Shown here piece by piece: positions 49,900 through 60,800 of a DNA stretch of 64,000 nucleotides (positions are counted from its first letter, which is position 1; each line of letters starts with the position of its first letter). The notes beneath the pieces were generated by a model. That model was not told where the DNA came from, made no database searches, and saw nothing but the letters and a program-made list of their open reading frames with translations. Where the stretch lies: assembly GCA_026419785.1 (NCBI GenBank), contig JAODTK010003788.1:1-64000 (forward strand), in the 5' to 3' direction. The translations under genes and the position numbers were made by a program. Source of the DNA: Sclerodactyla briareus (lineage: Eukaryota > Echinodermata > Holothuroidea > Dendrochirotida > Sclerodactylidae).

Positions 49900-50395
49900 T
49901 TACAACCAAGTCCCGAAGGCGAATCGGTAGCGGTGTTGGTAATTCTAGGTAGGCATGCAGTGAAAATTAGACAACCCTACTATTCCGGCAATACCTTTAT
50001 GACATCCACGGGGAGGGGTGAGAATGACTGCTCAATGCCTAGTTAATGCAAAATTCTACTTTTTCCGACATCTCCGTTACCACGAGCATGTGTACCCTGG
50101 ATTGAATGTGGATGCACACAACTTCTATAAATACATAGACGCAGGCAATCATGACATCGACGAAAAAATCTGAGGATGAAAAACAGCAATCTTGTGTGAA
50201 CTAAAGGTCGACATTCCATTGGTTTCCCTCGTGACGTCGTGAAAGCAAACACTTTTTGAGATAACACAAGAATGAGCTGAGTTTGGAACTTCAAATTTGA
50301 GGTCGAGAGTTATCAAAAACATTTCCATCTTTCCATCTACATCAGTTTCAAAGCAATCCGATGCGATCTAAAAAAGGTTTCCACTGACTTTTAAT

Positions 50396-50608
50396 GTATT
50401 ATTATTATTAATTGTTGTTACTACTACTACTACTTTACTACTATTACTTTTAATGGATTATTATTATTATTTTTGTTGTACTACTACTACTACTACTAAA
50501 TTATTATTATTACTATTATTATATTATTATTATTATTATCATCATCGATTTGTCGTCATTATAGCATCTGTCAGTAATTTAGTATTGTATTGTATTGTAT
50601 TGTATTGC
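50396..50608. repeat. Trinucleotide tract (tta/act) followed by (tattg)n
   Basis: Mixed ttattatta and actactact runs from 50396 to 50550, then attgtattgtattgtattg near 50585-50608. Confidence 0.92.
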
Positions 50609-51360
50609 ATAGAACATTAATTTGCTCGTTATCACTGTATTTATACATGCATCCCTACTGACCTGCTAGTCCCCGAGTATTTTCCCAGATTCACCGAAAG
50701 TTTGAGTTAACGTCATCGACTCTCACCCAAGAGTACGAATGACGTTATAGTGTGTCCTCAAAGTCTTGCAGCGCGATTCTGAGCTCGATTCGAGGTGTAG
50801 GTATTCGTGGAGAGCGTCTAACCCGATCCAGAACTCAGACATACGTCACCAAACCCTCGCCGGTACATCGCAGAATCGCGAAACTTTCGGAGCGTTAACC
50901 CGCCTCTGGAAGACCTGTAAAGGACATGCATCTGGCATATTAGGGACAAGAAACAAGGCATACGGTTCCGTGTCTTTACTGTGGTTTTGTAATTATTGGA
51001 AGGTCATATCGACGTCATTGTGTGCAATTTTGCTATCGTGACTTATGACATTTCGGGCGATCCTCGAATCTGTGATAGTCAGCCAGCCTAATCTTCCTTA
51101 GCGCACACCTTTACTTACTCACGTAACCGAATCGTTCTTAAGCTAGCTCTTCGAATACTGGAACGATTTCCCGTGCATTTCATAAGTAAAGGCAAAATAC
51201 TACCATCAAACACAGGTTTCTCTTCCCCTTGTGCAGAATTATTCTTGATGTGTAATATTGAATCATATTAATGGGACAACATTTCAAAATATGGAAAGAA
51301 TAACTTTGCCTATTGGCATTAATCCGGTGCGTATTAGTTACAATAAAGTAAACATCCAAA

Positions 51361-51455
51361 TGTTCACACGAGTGACTAGACGTATGATAATTTTATTGGA
51401 TGGAGTGTACATACTAGTGCGATAAAATGTCGACGATAATTTTATCGGACGTGTT
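51361..51455 (+). repeat. Left terminal inverted repeat of the 2.6-kb transposon
   Basis: Shares, with the inverse of the right end, gataattttat, ggatggagtgt, actagtgcgataa, gacgat-attttatcggac in order. Identity is roughly 75-80% by eye. Confidence 0.85.
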
Positions 51456-52539
51456 GGCGCCCTGACTTAACGGAGAGTTATTAAAGGGCTAGTCACACAG
51501 TGTCAACGATACGCAACTTTTTCGGACGTTTGGCGTGAAACGTGGGTTTGTGGTGATAAAATCAGGAGTTTTTGGATTAGGAATGTTATTGGGTATTGAC
51601 GTATCCAGGGCAGACCTTGGCCTCTCTGATGAGCTGCTCGGCCGCCATACATATGACCTACACTTCCTATAGGACCTACAAAACCATGATTTCAGTTCGA
51701 ATCCATAATGCTCTCCTCATATGCAATGTAGTGTGACATGAGGGCATGCGAGGGGCGTGTTGCGCCGGCTCGTCCACCACTATGTAACATGCAAGGCAGG
51801 AGATATGCGGATGTTAGTGTGGCTTGGAGATGAGGTGTTGTGGCGGTTTGAGAGGGCCGGGAGTCGGTAGAATTTCTTAGATGGTAGGGTAACACATAAG
51901 TTTTCCGGGGGGGGGGGGTCCATCCACAGCCTGACGTCTTGTCGGGAACTTCACCCTACCCCTCAAGTGAAGGAAGAGGAGGGAAAAGAAACAAGAAGGC
52001 AACGGTAATAAGCAATGGGGTGGGGTGGTTATGTCGATCGACGCCTAGTTAATGTCTTGGTGAAGTGAGAGAGGTAGCAGTGGTTTACACGTGGACCGTA
52101 ATACATTATTTTTACATGCTTGGTTGAAGCAGAGTAACCAAGTTCCGTGTTTCCAGCTCAATTGTGCTTTCAGTCTTTCATAACTCTAGATGAGGCCGTG
52201 AACTGCCCACTGTTGGACTGAGGCGGAGACAGATGCTTTCTTGGATCCCTCATTTCGCCGTATTCTTGGAAACTGCGCCAGGACCGGTTGTTCAACGACA
52301 GTGTACCCACTGGGGAGGCGGGGAGGTGAGGTCAGCTGCCTGAATTCGTGATCGTCAACTGGGCGGCCTCTTTGTGTTTATGGCGCGCCTCCCGGGGCCG
52401 ATCCTGTCTCATCGTGTTCTGTTGCCAGGAACCCTTGGTTAGGGCCGTCCGCCAAGGCGGTCACGTAGCTCATGGTTGCGCAGCTGCGGCGGGTTCCTCG
52501 GAGAGTTATGCTATGTCACATTTGCTCTACGGTCTGGGT

Positions 52540-53570
52540 TTACGGCGGCCCTAAAATCCCCAAATCGCGGAATAACTGCGTCGGACGCAGTTGTTCTACG
52601 TGACCGCCGGGTCGCCCTACGGCCTATGACTCTCTTCCACATGCCGTACGTTGGCCTTAGAATTTTACCACTCGGATTAAAATTTCTACGGTCGCCGTTG
52701 GCTAAAACACGAGCCATAGGCATGCCGAAGATGTTTTACGAGGGGACCGTACGGTGGGCGTACGGCGGCCTACGCTGACCTGATGCTTTTTGTAGCTTTT
52801 CGACTCCTCACACAACACGCAGCCGTAGGAAATACACGGGCGCCCTACGGCCACCGAACGACGTCCTTAGGGGCCCGTACGGAAACCCTACGGTATGCTG
52901 TATAACTCACGGCCTCCTCCGCCCTCCCTACGCCACGTACTCTACCGTGGATCACCGTGAGTATTGTTTCACATTGTATTTTCAATAAATCATAATACGA
53001 AACAAAATGTCGCTGGTTGTTTCACAACTATTGTGGCAGGGCTACCTACGCATGAAGCTGAGGCTAGTACGACGAGAACGGGACTATTTGATTGCTGCCC
53101 GCATTCTCGAAGACCAGAGGCAGGTCAGACAGCAAAGAGGGAGGACAATGTGGATGAAACCCTGGTTATCGCGGCGAGTTGTGAAAGGCAATTACGACAA
53201 CTTGATGCAGGAGCTCATGTTGGAATCTCGCGGTGACTACAATTAACACGGTGTGTGACGTTACCGACACCTCGCAATGGGCCGGCCCCTATATGATGGG
53301 AAATCACACGTGATTCGGTATCACACCCAGTGTGTGTCCAAATCCTGACCAGTACCTACGGGCGCCTCACGTCCGCCGTGGTATTTGCTAAGAAATCCAC
53401 GGCGGCCGTAAGGCAACCCTACGGTGAGCGTACGTCGTCACTTAAAAACCGTACTGCAGCGCAGTTTCTCTGTGCTCAGAAATCCAAGAAGCCGTACGGC
53501 AGCCCTAGCAATGTGACTGCTAAGCTGCGGTGACCGTGGAACTACAACGGGCGGCCTTGGAAATACGATC
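52540..53570. repeat. Zone of dispersed TACGG / CCGTA motifs
   Basis: At least ten TACGG words and many complements occur in contexts such as gtacggcggcctacg, gccctacggcc and ccctacggtgagcg. They lie on both sides of the transposase remnant, leaving the coding stretch 52960-53250 free. Subterminal motif clusters are known transposase-binding sites in several DNA-transposon classes; that role here is inference. Confidence 0.6.
53007..53246 (+). pseudogene. Harbinger/PIF transposase N-terminal fragment
   Basis: The ATG sits in aacaaaATG. The 79-codon frame has a basic N-terminal half (RMKLRLVRRERDYLIAARIL), then RTMWMKPWLSRRVVKGNYDN and LMQELMLESRGDYN. The order W-basic-PWL-RR, G-Y-NL-QEL-L is the hallmark start of animal Harbinger nucleases, which normally continue -NF-RM into the DDE domain. 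Here a stop follows DYN. The DDE residues are absent. Unlike the TLK exons it reads without frameshift. Confidence 0.8.
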
Positions 53571-53892
53571 GGCCGTGGAATTAGTGCCTTCCAGGCATGC
53601 GCTCCCATGTGTTTTGGGCAAATGAATCGTGAGAGGAATCATGTATGGATTAAAGGTCAGTGATGTCCAGAAAACGGGTGAAACAGGTACCCCTTGTGCG
53701 TGTTGTCTCCACAACTCGAGAAAAAGCTGCAACTGTTGTAATTACTAAAAAAAAGACACAGGCTTCGAATTGCTTTGAAATAACAATTCTTGATATTCAA
53801 AAATTCTACCGAACAGCTATTCCCCACCGCTTTGTACTTTTCTCAACTCAATTTCCACCACTTTCCCCGTTACGTCAGCCGTTGGCAAGTCC

Positions 53893-53985
53893 GACAAAAT
53901 AATCGTACGGCATTATTATCGCACTAGTGTTAACACTCCACCCGATAAAATTATCGTATCGTATCGTTTCGCACAAGTGTGAACA
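53893..53985 (-). repeat. Right terminal inverted repeat of the 2.6-kb transposon
   Basis: Begins gtccgacaaaataatcgtac and ends cgtttcgcacaagtgtgaac plus a. It is complementary to 51361-51455. Confidence 0.85.
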
Positions 53986-54247
53986 GCGCTCAATATAACA
54001 GTAGTACATAATGTGCCCTCCACAATTGCAGGAGTGGGGGCGGGGTTTGGCTCTTAGAGCTGGACAATGATATCGTGTCGTGCAACGATCCGAAAAATTG
54101 GTTTAGTCCGAATACACCAGGCCCATGAGCATGTCGGTGGAACACCCTGCCACACTGATGAGGCCCTCGATTCGCTATTCGCCAAACCATCCGATGTGGA
54201 ATAGTCTTCCTCTACGCTTTGATAATCACATATTTCCTTTTCATCGT

Positions 54248-54391
54248 CGAGCTAAACAATTTATCGTACGACATTTATCGTGCATGGTGCACTAGCATTT
54301 ATAACATTATCACCACACAGACCCTCTTCTTCCTGGTTCAACCTGAATCTAAGAAGATCGTGTAGCAGAACGATGAAAAATCGTTAGAGTG
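54248..54391. repeat. Diverged second copy of the transposon right end
   Basis: ctaaacaatttatcgtacga, catttatcg and gcactagcatttataac repeat the inner part of the right terminus in the same orientation. aacgatgaaaaatcgttaga, then gtgtaca, resembles its outer end. A related copy may have inserted beside the 2.6-kb element, or the end was duplicated. Confidence 0.45.
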
Positions 54392-54689
54392 TACAGCTCT
54401 TAAGCCCCGCCTTATTTTTCAAGATTCCTCGAATTTCAGCCAGGAAGTGCTTCAATGTTCTGTACACAAGCGAATTCAGACGCATAGCTAGAGGTCTCCA
54501 CCGGAGCTACAAGTGACGTCACGAGAGACCGCTACATCAAAATTATCTGGACTATAGGATGCGAATCACTGGCGAAAACATAAGCGAACTAGCGCTCCTA
54601 CCTAACATGATAATTTTTTTATTTTTTTTTTTATGGTCTACCTGTTATCAATATGCATATGTAGTAGTAGTAGTAGTAGTAGGTTGAGT

Positions 54690-55100
54690 CTCGTCTACCC
54701 GACATGCTCAGGATTACCCCTCCCCACGTATCACGATCTTGTGCAAGGTTTATTGCTTCCTCAACGGGAATCCCAACTGGCTTCAGTAGTACGTCTCGAT
54801 GCTTCTCTTAGAGCGATCTTTGCTGGAGCTTTCTCTTGGGGTTTTGCGACGTGACCGAAAAATCTCAATCGTCTATGTGCTACTACGGATGACCAAGGGA
54901 TTTGGTTGAGTTCATCGTTTGGTATCCAATTGTTATTGGTCCATCTGATGTTTAGAATATTGCGGAGTAGTCCTCTTTAAAAAGTGTCAATGTCGTGATC
55001 AAGTTCCTTCGTTACCCCCCCAGTTTTTCAAATTATACAGAAAAGTACTCTTTATTAGGGCATCGTAATATTCGGAGTTTGATGTTTCTTCCTAATCGTC
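54690..55100 (-). pseudogene. LINE reverse-transcriptase C-terminal fragment
   Basis: On the minus strand: TKELDHDIDTF, RRLLRNILNIRWT, then IPNDELNQIPWSSVVAHRRL and RFFGHVAK, ending EKAPAKIALREA. This is the conserved tail after the polymerase in animal non-LTR retrotransposons. Two or more frame breaks are present and upstream domains are missing. It is not contiguous with the + strand fragment at 48467, so it is a separate insertion. Confidence 0.85.
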
Positions 55101-56562
55101 GCCGGCCCTTGAAGTTAGTTGACAGAAGGTGTTTGAAAGCGCCAAAACACAATTGATTGGTCAATAACCAAATCTTCTTTTAATGTATTCTTCGGTTCCC
55201 AGCAAACTTCCTACACATTTACATTTCTCCCAACTATCCATTGGGGGCCATTTCTTGTGATTGAAAATCACAGCGCGCGTCCTAAGTGACAGGAAAACTG
55301 TAGAAAAATACGCTCAAATTGACCCCCCCCCCCCACCCGCGCGCGTATTTGTACACTGGTACATGGTACTGAGTGCGGGTCATGGCCATAGAGATATTAT
55401 ATTAACTGGAGTTGTGAGCCAGCCAGTATAGGAAACAAGCGATCAGTATTCCCCAGAAATATATACACCTTACGTGCATCAGAAAGGCCTACGCAGCCAG
55501 GGTAATGCAAGGATTGTGCGCCCTACCGTCCAACCTCCCTCTTCCGTATCCATATCGCAATAAACTTGTTGATTGGTCTGCCGATAGCTTCCGGTTGGAT
55601 GACGTAAGAACCGCGTTCGGGTTGCACCCCCTCACTCTAGTAGGTCTTTGCAGTCACGTGGAGGTAGTTGTGGATATCCTAGGGAAGAAACAAAGGGACA
55701 TAACTGTTTAAAAATACTGATGAATATCTATTACACTTTTAGATAGGTTAACTTAATTATCTCATCGGTCCCAAAGGGCCGGAAGAGATGATGCAGTGTT
55801 TGGGGGGAAGGGGGGGGGGGTACCCTTTGATGCTGGTTGATCCAGTATCGAGGTGCACTTGCGAACATTTGTGTGTCGTGCGTGTGTTTTAGTGGTGCGC
55901 GTGTGTGCGTGTGTGCGTTTTGCGTGTCGTCAGTTTTTGGATGGTTTTTTTTTCGCAAATCTTCCCCTTTTTTTTTTCGAGATATTAGCTGATTCCAATG
56001 ACTGAATGATTTCCCGAAATTAAAAACAAGTTCCCCCAAAAACTGCCTCACAAAAAAATAATTTAGACAATCGGATTTTGGAAGAAACTAGATTTGGGCT
56101 AAATTTTGGATTGAAAAAATATATATCCTTCTTCCATTTCTAAATATATTTAGAGATTGGAAGAACTGAATGTTCCAAATTAGAAGAGTCAAGGATAGTT
56201 CCACCACATTTGCGATGAATCCTGTAACTCAGGATTGCCCTCTTGTTTGGTCTTGTCGAAATGTGCTCAGTTTAACCAATTCGCTGTAGAAACACTTTCC
56301 ATACCATACCGAAAAAAAAAAATGTTGATGGGCGAATATTCGGTTCTCTCCGATAAACATGAACACACAGGCTTTGTACTTCCAGGTACTGTTTCTGGAA
56401 ATCCTAATAACCTGTCTCAAGCATAGAAAGCCCAGCCAAAGGCTCGTCACGGTTCACGCTACTATGTGACGTCTACTGGTGGCGTGGTAATGTAGCAATA
56501 CGGTACTTGTAAACTGTACTACTCTGAACAGAGTAGATCGGAACGACAGCTACACATAACAT
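55101..56562. other. Intergenic, no gene recognised
   Basis: Contains a C run at 55323-55334, a G run at 55808-55820 and a gtgtgcg-rich stretch at 55870-55930. The small frames are unremarkable. Confidence 0.4.
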
Positions 56563-56964
56563 ATAATAAGAATATCTCGTTCTTGTATAGCGCTTTTTCA
56601 CGTCGAAGTCATGATCGAAGCGCTTCACAGATATTACCCTGATCATCAGTGACTTGTCACACCCGTCCAATACAACAGCACTCACTTCTGGCTTGTTCTC
56701 AATCGCATACACTATTTCAGTACGTCCTTTTTTTTTCGTGTACCCTGGGGGACTTCCCAATAGGGTTGCCCCATACGGCGGCGCCCGCTAATCTTCACAA
56801 GTCACCTCACAAGGTACCCACTTTAACACGTGGGTGGCGTGGACATTTCAGGAGACATGCCTTGTCTAACAGCACTATGGAAAAGTCCTTCAATGGGCTC
56901 CGAACTCGCAGCCAATGTTTTTGTAGTCTGCAGCTACCGACTGAGCTAATCCGCCTCTCTCGAT
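56563..56964 (-). mobile_element. tRNA-derived SINE, copy B
   Basis: On the minus strand the head reads gcggattagctcagtcggta (near-consensus A box), then gcgagttcggagccc. The body with caaggcatgtctcctgaaat and taccttgtgaggtgacttgt follows. It ends in a gcgctt-rich 3' part and ataagaatatctcgttctt-type tail sequences. It is collinear with 8441-8845 over the whole ~400 bp. Confidence 0.85.
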
Positions 56965-59900
56965 AATGTAATGTGGCATACACTTTCAAAATGTGTCGAA
57001 GGCTTGTCATGTTCATGGGACCTGTCTGTCTGTCTGTTTGTCGGTCTTTTTTGTTCTTGGATCTTTAACAAATGAAAGTCTCCCCTTTAGTCAGCCACAG
57101 TGGTTGCCTATATCTTTTAGAGTGCTGTGAAATTCACAGCTTATACCGAGCCATATAACATGAGAAGTAATGAAATCCCTGCCAAAGCCAACGAAGAGCT
57201 CTAGATTACCCATACTGGGACGTCGTCGTTGCTGGTAAGAATGTAATATTGCGGTGTGGGCCCCGGGACCTATGATGGTAATTCAATATATATTCGGGCG
57301 ATATTATGATCGGGATTGAGAAGCTCTTTAGAAAACGTAAGAATAAAGGGAAATAGCCACCAGGCGCGTACTGAGAGATTTGTATGGGGGGGGGGGGTTG
57401 AGGTCGGGAAACCAAGAAGAAGTGCGCCCCATAAATGCCTCACCCTCCCTATTGCAAATAAGTACAATTTACGGGGCCCTAGACATATGCTGTATGCAGT
57501 TTTGTAGTAAAAATTCATTGGTCAAGGAGGGGGAGGGGGTCTGACCCCCGTGGGTACTCCACGATTAGCCACGCGTGCAATAGGCGGCATTTAGGTTGAA
57601 CAATATTGTTTGGTTGCTACGTTGTCTGTTAACAGACTGAAAAAATTTTTCTTCGAATGTACGTTCTACATAAAAGGCCCAGGTGCCGCATTGCCAATTG
57701 TAACGATGTTTTGGTCTGTGGTATACGGATAACCACTCGCCGCTCAGAATCACTCAAACGTGGAAGCACCCCGCAAAGACGGGAGAGGAATGAGCCTTTA
57801 CTCGCACTTCAATGCGTACTGCAGTGGACCGTTTTATGTGTTTTATGAATTACCATACGGGACTGTACTGGTGCGTAGAAATACATGAAAAGTGTTCTTT
57901 AAAAAAATGGTTGGTATTACAAATTGAGCTTCCTGCTAGCGTGATTCAGCCGTAGGAATTATTGAGTAACACGATGCCGGATACGATCAGCGGCAATATG
58001 CTGCTGAATCGTGGTCGAATAGAGGTGCGTCGTGTTTGAGCAATCTTAAGAGGAAATGAGTCACGCGTGCCAGCTAGGTTTGGATTATTACAATCGCTGT
58101 GGCCCACTTGGAGCGCGTTCTTCATAAATGGGATATAACCACACAGTTCATATAGTGGCATTTATGTAAACAACGTTGCCTGCTCGATACTAGTCTGTGA
58201 GCATCGCTTAGCGAACTGTAAACCCACGCCATGGTTGCTTCGGATGTCGGTTTTATAACATGAATAGGCCAGGCGCCAGAGCAAACGATTCCTTGTTATA
58301 GAAAACCCATCACGTCGCTTCTTGGTTGACTCGAAACGTGGATTACCCCAAGAAAGAACGAACGAGGGCCAGGAATTTACTCACGCTCCGATTCGTCTGA
58401 TGCTTTTATATGTTTGGGGATCACACAGACCATCACGTGGTCGTATGAATAAGTGAAAAATGTCCCCCAATCATAATGTATTAATAACGAGATTATGAAG
58501 AATATCATGGCCGGTTGCGGGCCTTTGCAACGCTAGGAGTTCATGAGTTATTGAGTCAATAATTCGTATGATACAGCTGCCAGTGTGACGTATTCAACTT
58601 GACGATCATGAGTGTGGTGTTTTAAGCGAGGACCGCAAATATTAGTATGCATGTAGTGCTTTGGTCGCTGAACAGTTATTTTCCTATCCTGTAGTCTGTA
58701 CCGCATCGTTAACACAGGAATCCGGTGCATTATACGTAATGGGTTCTACATTTGCCTTGGAATTGCACGGTGGCTAACCAATTAGAACCCATTTGCTGAG
58801 GATCCTCGTACTATCCAGTGAAGATCTATCGAAATGGGGGAAACCCCCCCCCCCCTAACACCAGTCTGTTGTATTTTCTGAAGATTCGTTTATCAGTCTG
58901 GATAGTCAGCTTGTGTGCACATACTGTTTATGTTTCCTAATGGCTGTTGGAACCGCCCATGATTGACCAACAACTTACCAATTACTACCATTATGACTGT
59001 CTATGTGTCACGTGACACATGGAGATGTCAGCTCAGGGTACCCGGTAGCACACCGCTTTTACACTTAATAGACGTCCGCACGAGTGTTTCAACAAAATAG
59101 ATCCCCATTTCTCTTGCGCCCGATTTGTGCGGGTCAGTGGCGTGGAGGGCTTCTCGAGTGGGGGAAGAACTTTGATGACGGATGTGAGGGAACGGTCTAA
59201 TGGGAGGGCTGGACGGGTCTCCCTCCCCCTTCGGAAAAGTGTTGCTTTCCTAGATGCTTTTTGCTGCCAAAACAAAAAAAAAAAAAAAAAAATTTTTGCT
59301 GTAATTTGGTGCAAATAGCACACTAAACCCCTCACTTTGTCTTGGAAACATTTCCTGTTTTCACCTGGTCTTGGATGAACTTTGGTGCTCCTATGATTTT
59401 TTTTCTGCGTTATCGTCACACAAGAGCAGTTCGTGCAGGCATATAGTTCCCCTTTGAGGGGTTGGGTCGAATCCCGCCTTTTGCCAATTATGACTATGAT
59501 TATGGCGTTATCACAGTCACCCATCCGAACTATCAGACTCACAAAGAGTCACTCTCGATTATCCACTTAACATTATTTTGCACTGCTGAGGGATACGTAC
59601 TATGGAAACCCGCCGCCGAACAGATAAGTGTGGATCCAAAAAAACAGAGCCATTTCCCATGGAGACGTTATTATGCTACCCTTAACACATAACCGCGTGA
59701 TTACTATTCATTAATAACCACAATCTTTATTTTATCCCCCAACGACAGGCAACGAAGTTTAAGATGGGTAATCGTCTCAAATGATCTATGCTGCTGCGTG
59801 GCGTTACGTCACGGCAAGATCCATTCCAATGTGTATCATAACTGATTTTGTATTACATTATCCACTCATAAATATATAAAGTTAAACATATTCTCAGTCA

Positions 59901-60354
59901 CTGTTCTCTGGATCCCCACACCTTGTTATCTTTATTTTAGAGACATAATTGTTTAGCAACACGTGGACGGAATAATGGATGCTCCTTTTGCAGAAATAAT
60001 CGTCCAAGGGTCCACTAGTATATCGAACGAACTTGGCATTGCCTTATTATCGCGACAATGTATTGGTAATTGGGAAAAAAAAATAGTGAGGTCATTCATT
60101 AATATTGTGAGATGAATTTGAACTTCAAGTTTGAAGAACGTCATTGCGCAAAACATTTCAGTTTTATGGCACACCCAAATCAATGCCAGCCCATATGTGG
60201 TGTATTAGCCTATTATCAACTACACAACTTTTTTTGTTATTTTACCCAGTTTGTTTCAACCCGCGGATGCCCCCCCCCCCCCGTCTGGATGATGGCGGCG
60301 CATTTCAGTATTTCAGTTAGAGCCTGGCTCATGGGGCTCTCCCCCACACGCGCC
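56965..60354. other. Non-coding, with G-run element fragments
   Basis: 57360-57560 (ccaccaggcgcgtactgaga, a g run of about 12, then gggtctgacccccgtgggta) and 59130-59300 (cagtggcgtggagggcttct, ending in an a run) look like members of a G-run-bearing repeat class common in this DNA. No gene is recognised. Confidence 0.4.
59003..59020. promoter_or_regulatory. 18-bp perfect palindrome centred on CACGTG
   Basis: atgtgtcacgtgacacat. The centre GTCACGTGAC is the optimal E-box for USF/MITF-type bHLH-zip factors. There is no adjacent gene, so function is unproven. Confidence 0.5.
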
Positions 60355-60800
60355 AAGTTAAAGGCAAAGTCCAGCCAAATTAATATTATTTTTGGTGTTT
60401 GGTGTAATGTTAAAGGGAATAAAAAAATCATTCAACTATCACTTTGTTCCAGGTTTATAGCATGTTCGGTTGGGAAGATATGGATTCCTCAATTTCATAT
60501 GATTTGGTGATTTTGGCAAGCTGGCAACCTTTTATGATGTCATATCTACCAATTATAAGGGAAACCTAAGACATATTTCTTAACATCTTCTTCAGAATTC
60601 GTAGATATGACGTCATCAAATGTTGCCAATTTGCAAAATTGCTAAATTAGCAGTGATAAATTAATAATCTTTAAAAATGTGTAACTTTATAACCGAACAG
60701 ACTATGAACTGAACAATTTGACAGTTTGATTGGCATGATTTTCAATGCACAATCATATGACATTTCAATATTTTTGGCTGGAATTGTCCTTTAAGTCGGT
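60355..60800. mobile_element. Palindromic MITE, ~445 bp
   Basis: The outer ends agttaaaggcaaagtccagc (60356) and ccagccaaaaatattg (inverse near 60769-60784, followed by ctttaagt) are complementary. The inner arms gcaagctggcaacc...atgatgtcatatctac (60518) and gtagatatgacgtcatcaaa (60601) pair as well. The arms carry tgttcggtt on both sides. Nearly the whole element folds on itself and has no coding sequence. Confidence 0.8.

Larger units (their letters stand above)
51361..53985 (+). mobile_element. 2.6-kb TIR DNA transposon with Harbinger-type transposase remnant
   Basis: The ~93-bp terminal inverted repeats open TGTTCACAC and close GTGTGAACA. Inside are a Harbinger N-terminal coding exon at 53007-53246 and a CpG-rich zone full of TACGG motifs. 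Harbinger elements move by a DDE nuclease plus a Myb-like partner; neither a DDE core nor a Myb domain is visible, so the copy is non-autonomous. No clear target duplication flanks it (left aaa, right gcg). The transposase fragment could be nested rather than belonging to these ends. Confidence 0.75.

Noticed and set aside
50766..51041. Frame resembling a LINE segment (LTRLWKT...)
   Set aside because: The similarity is too short and vague, and no catalytic motif is present.
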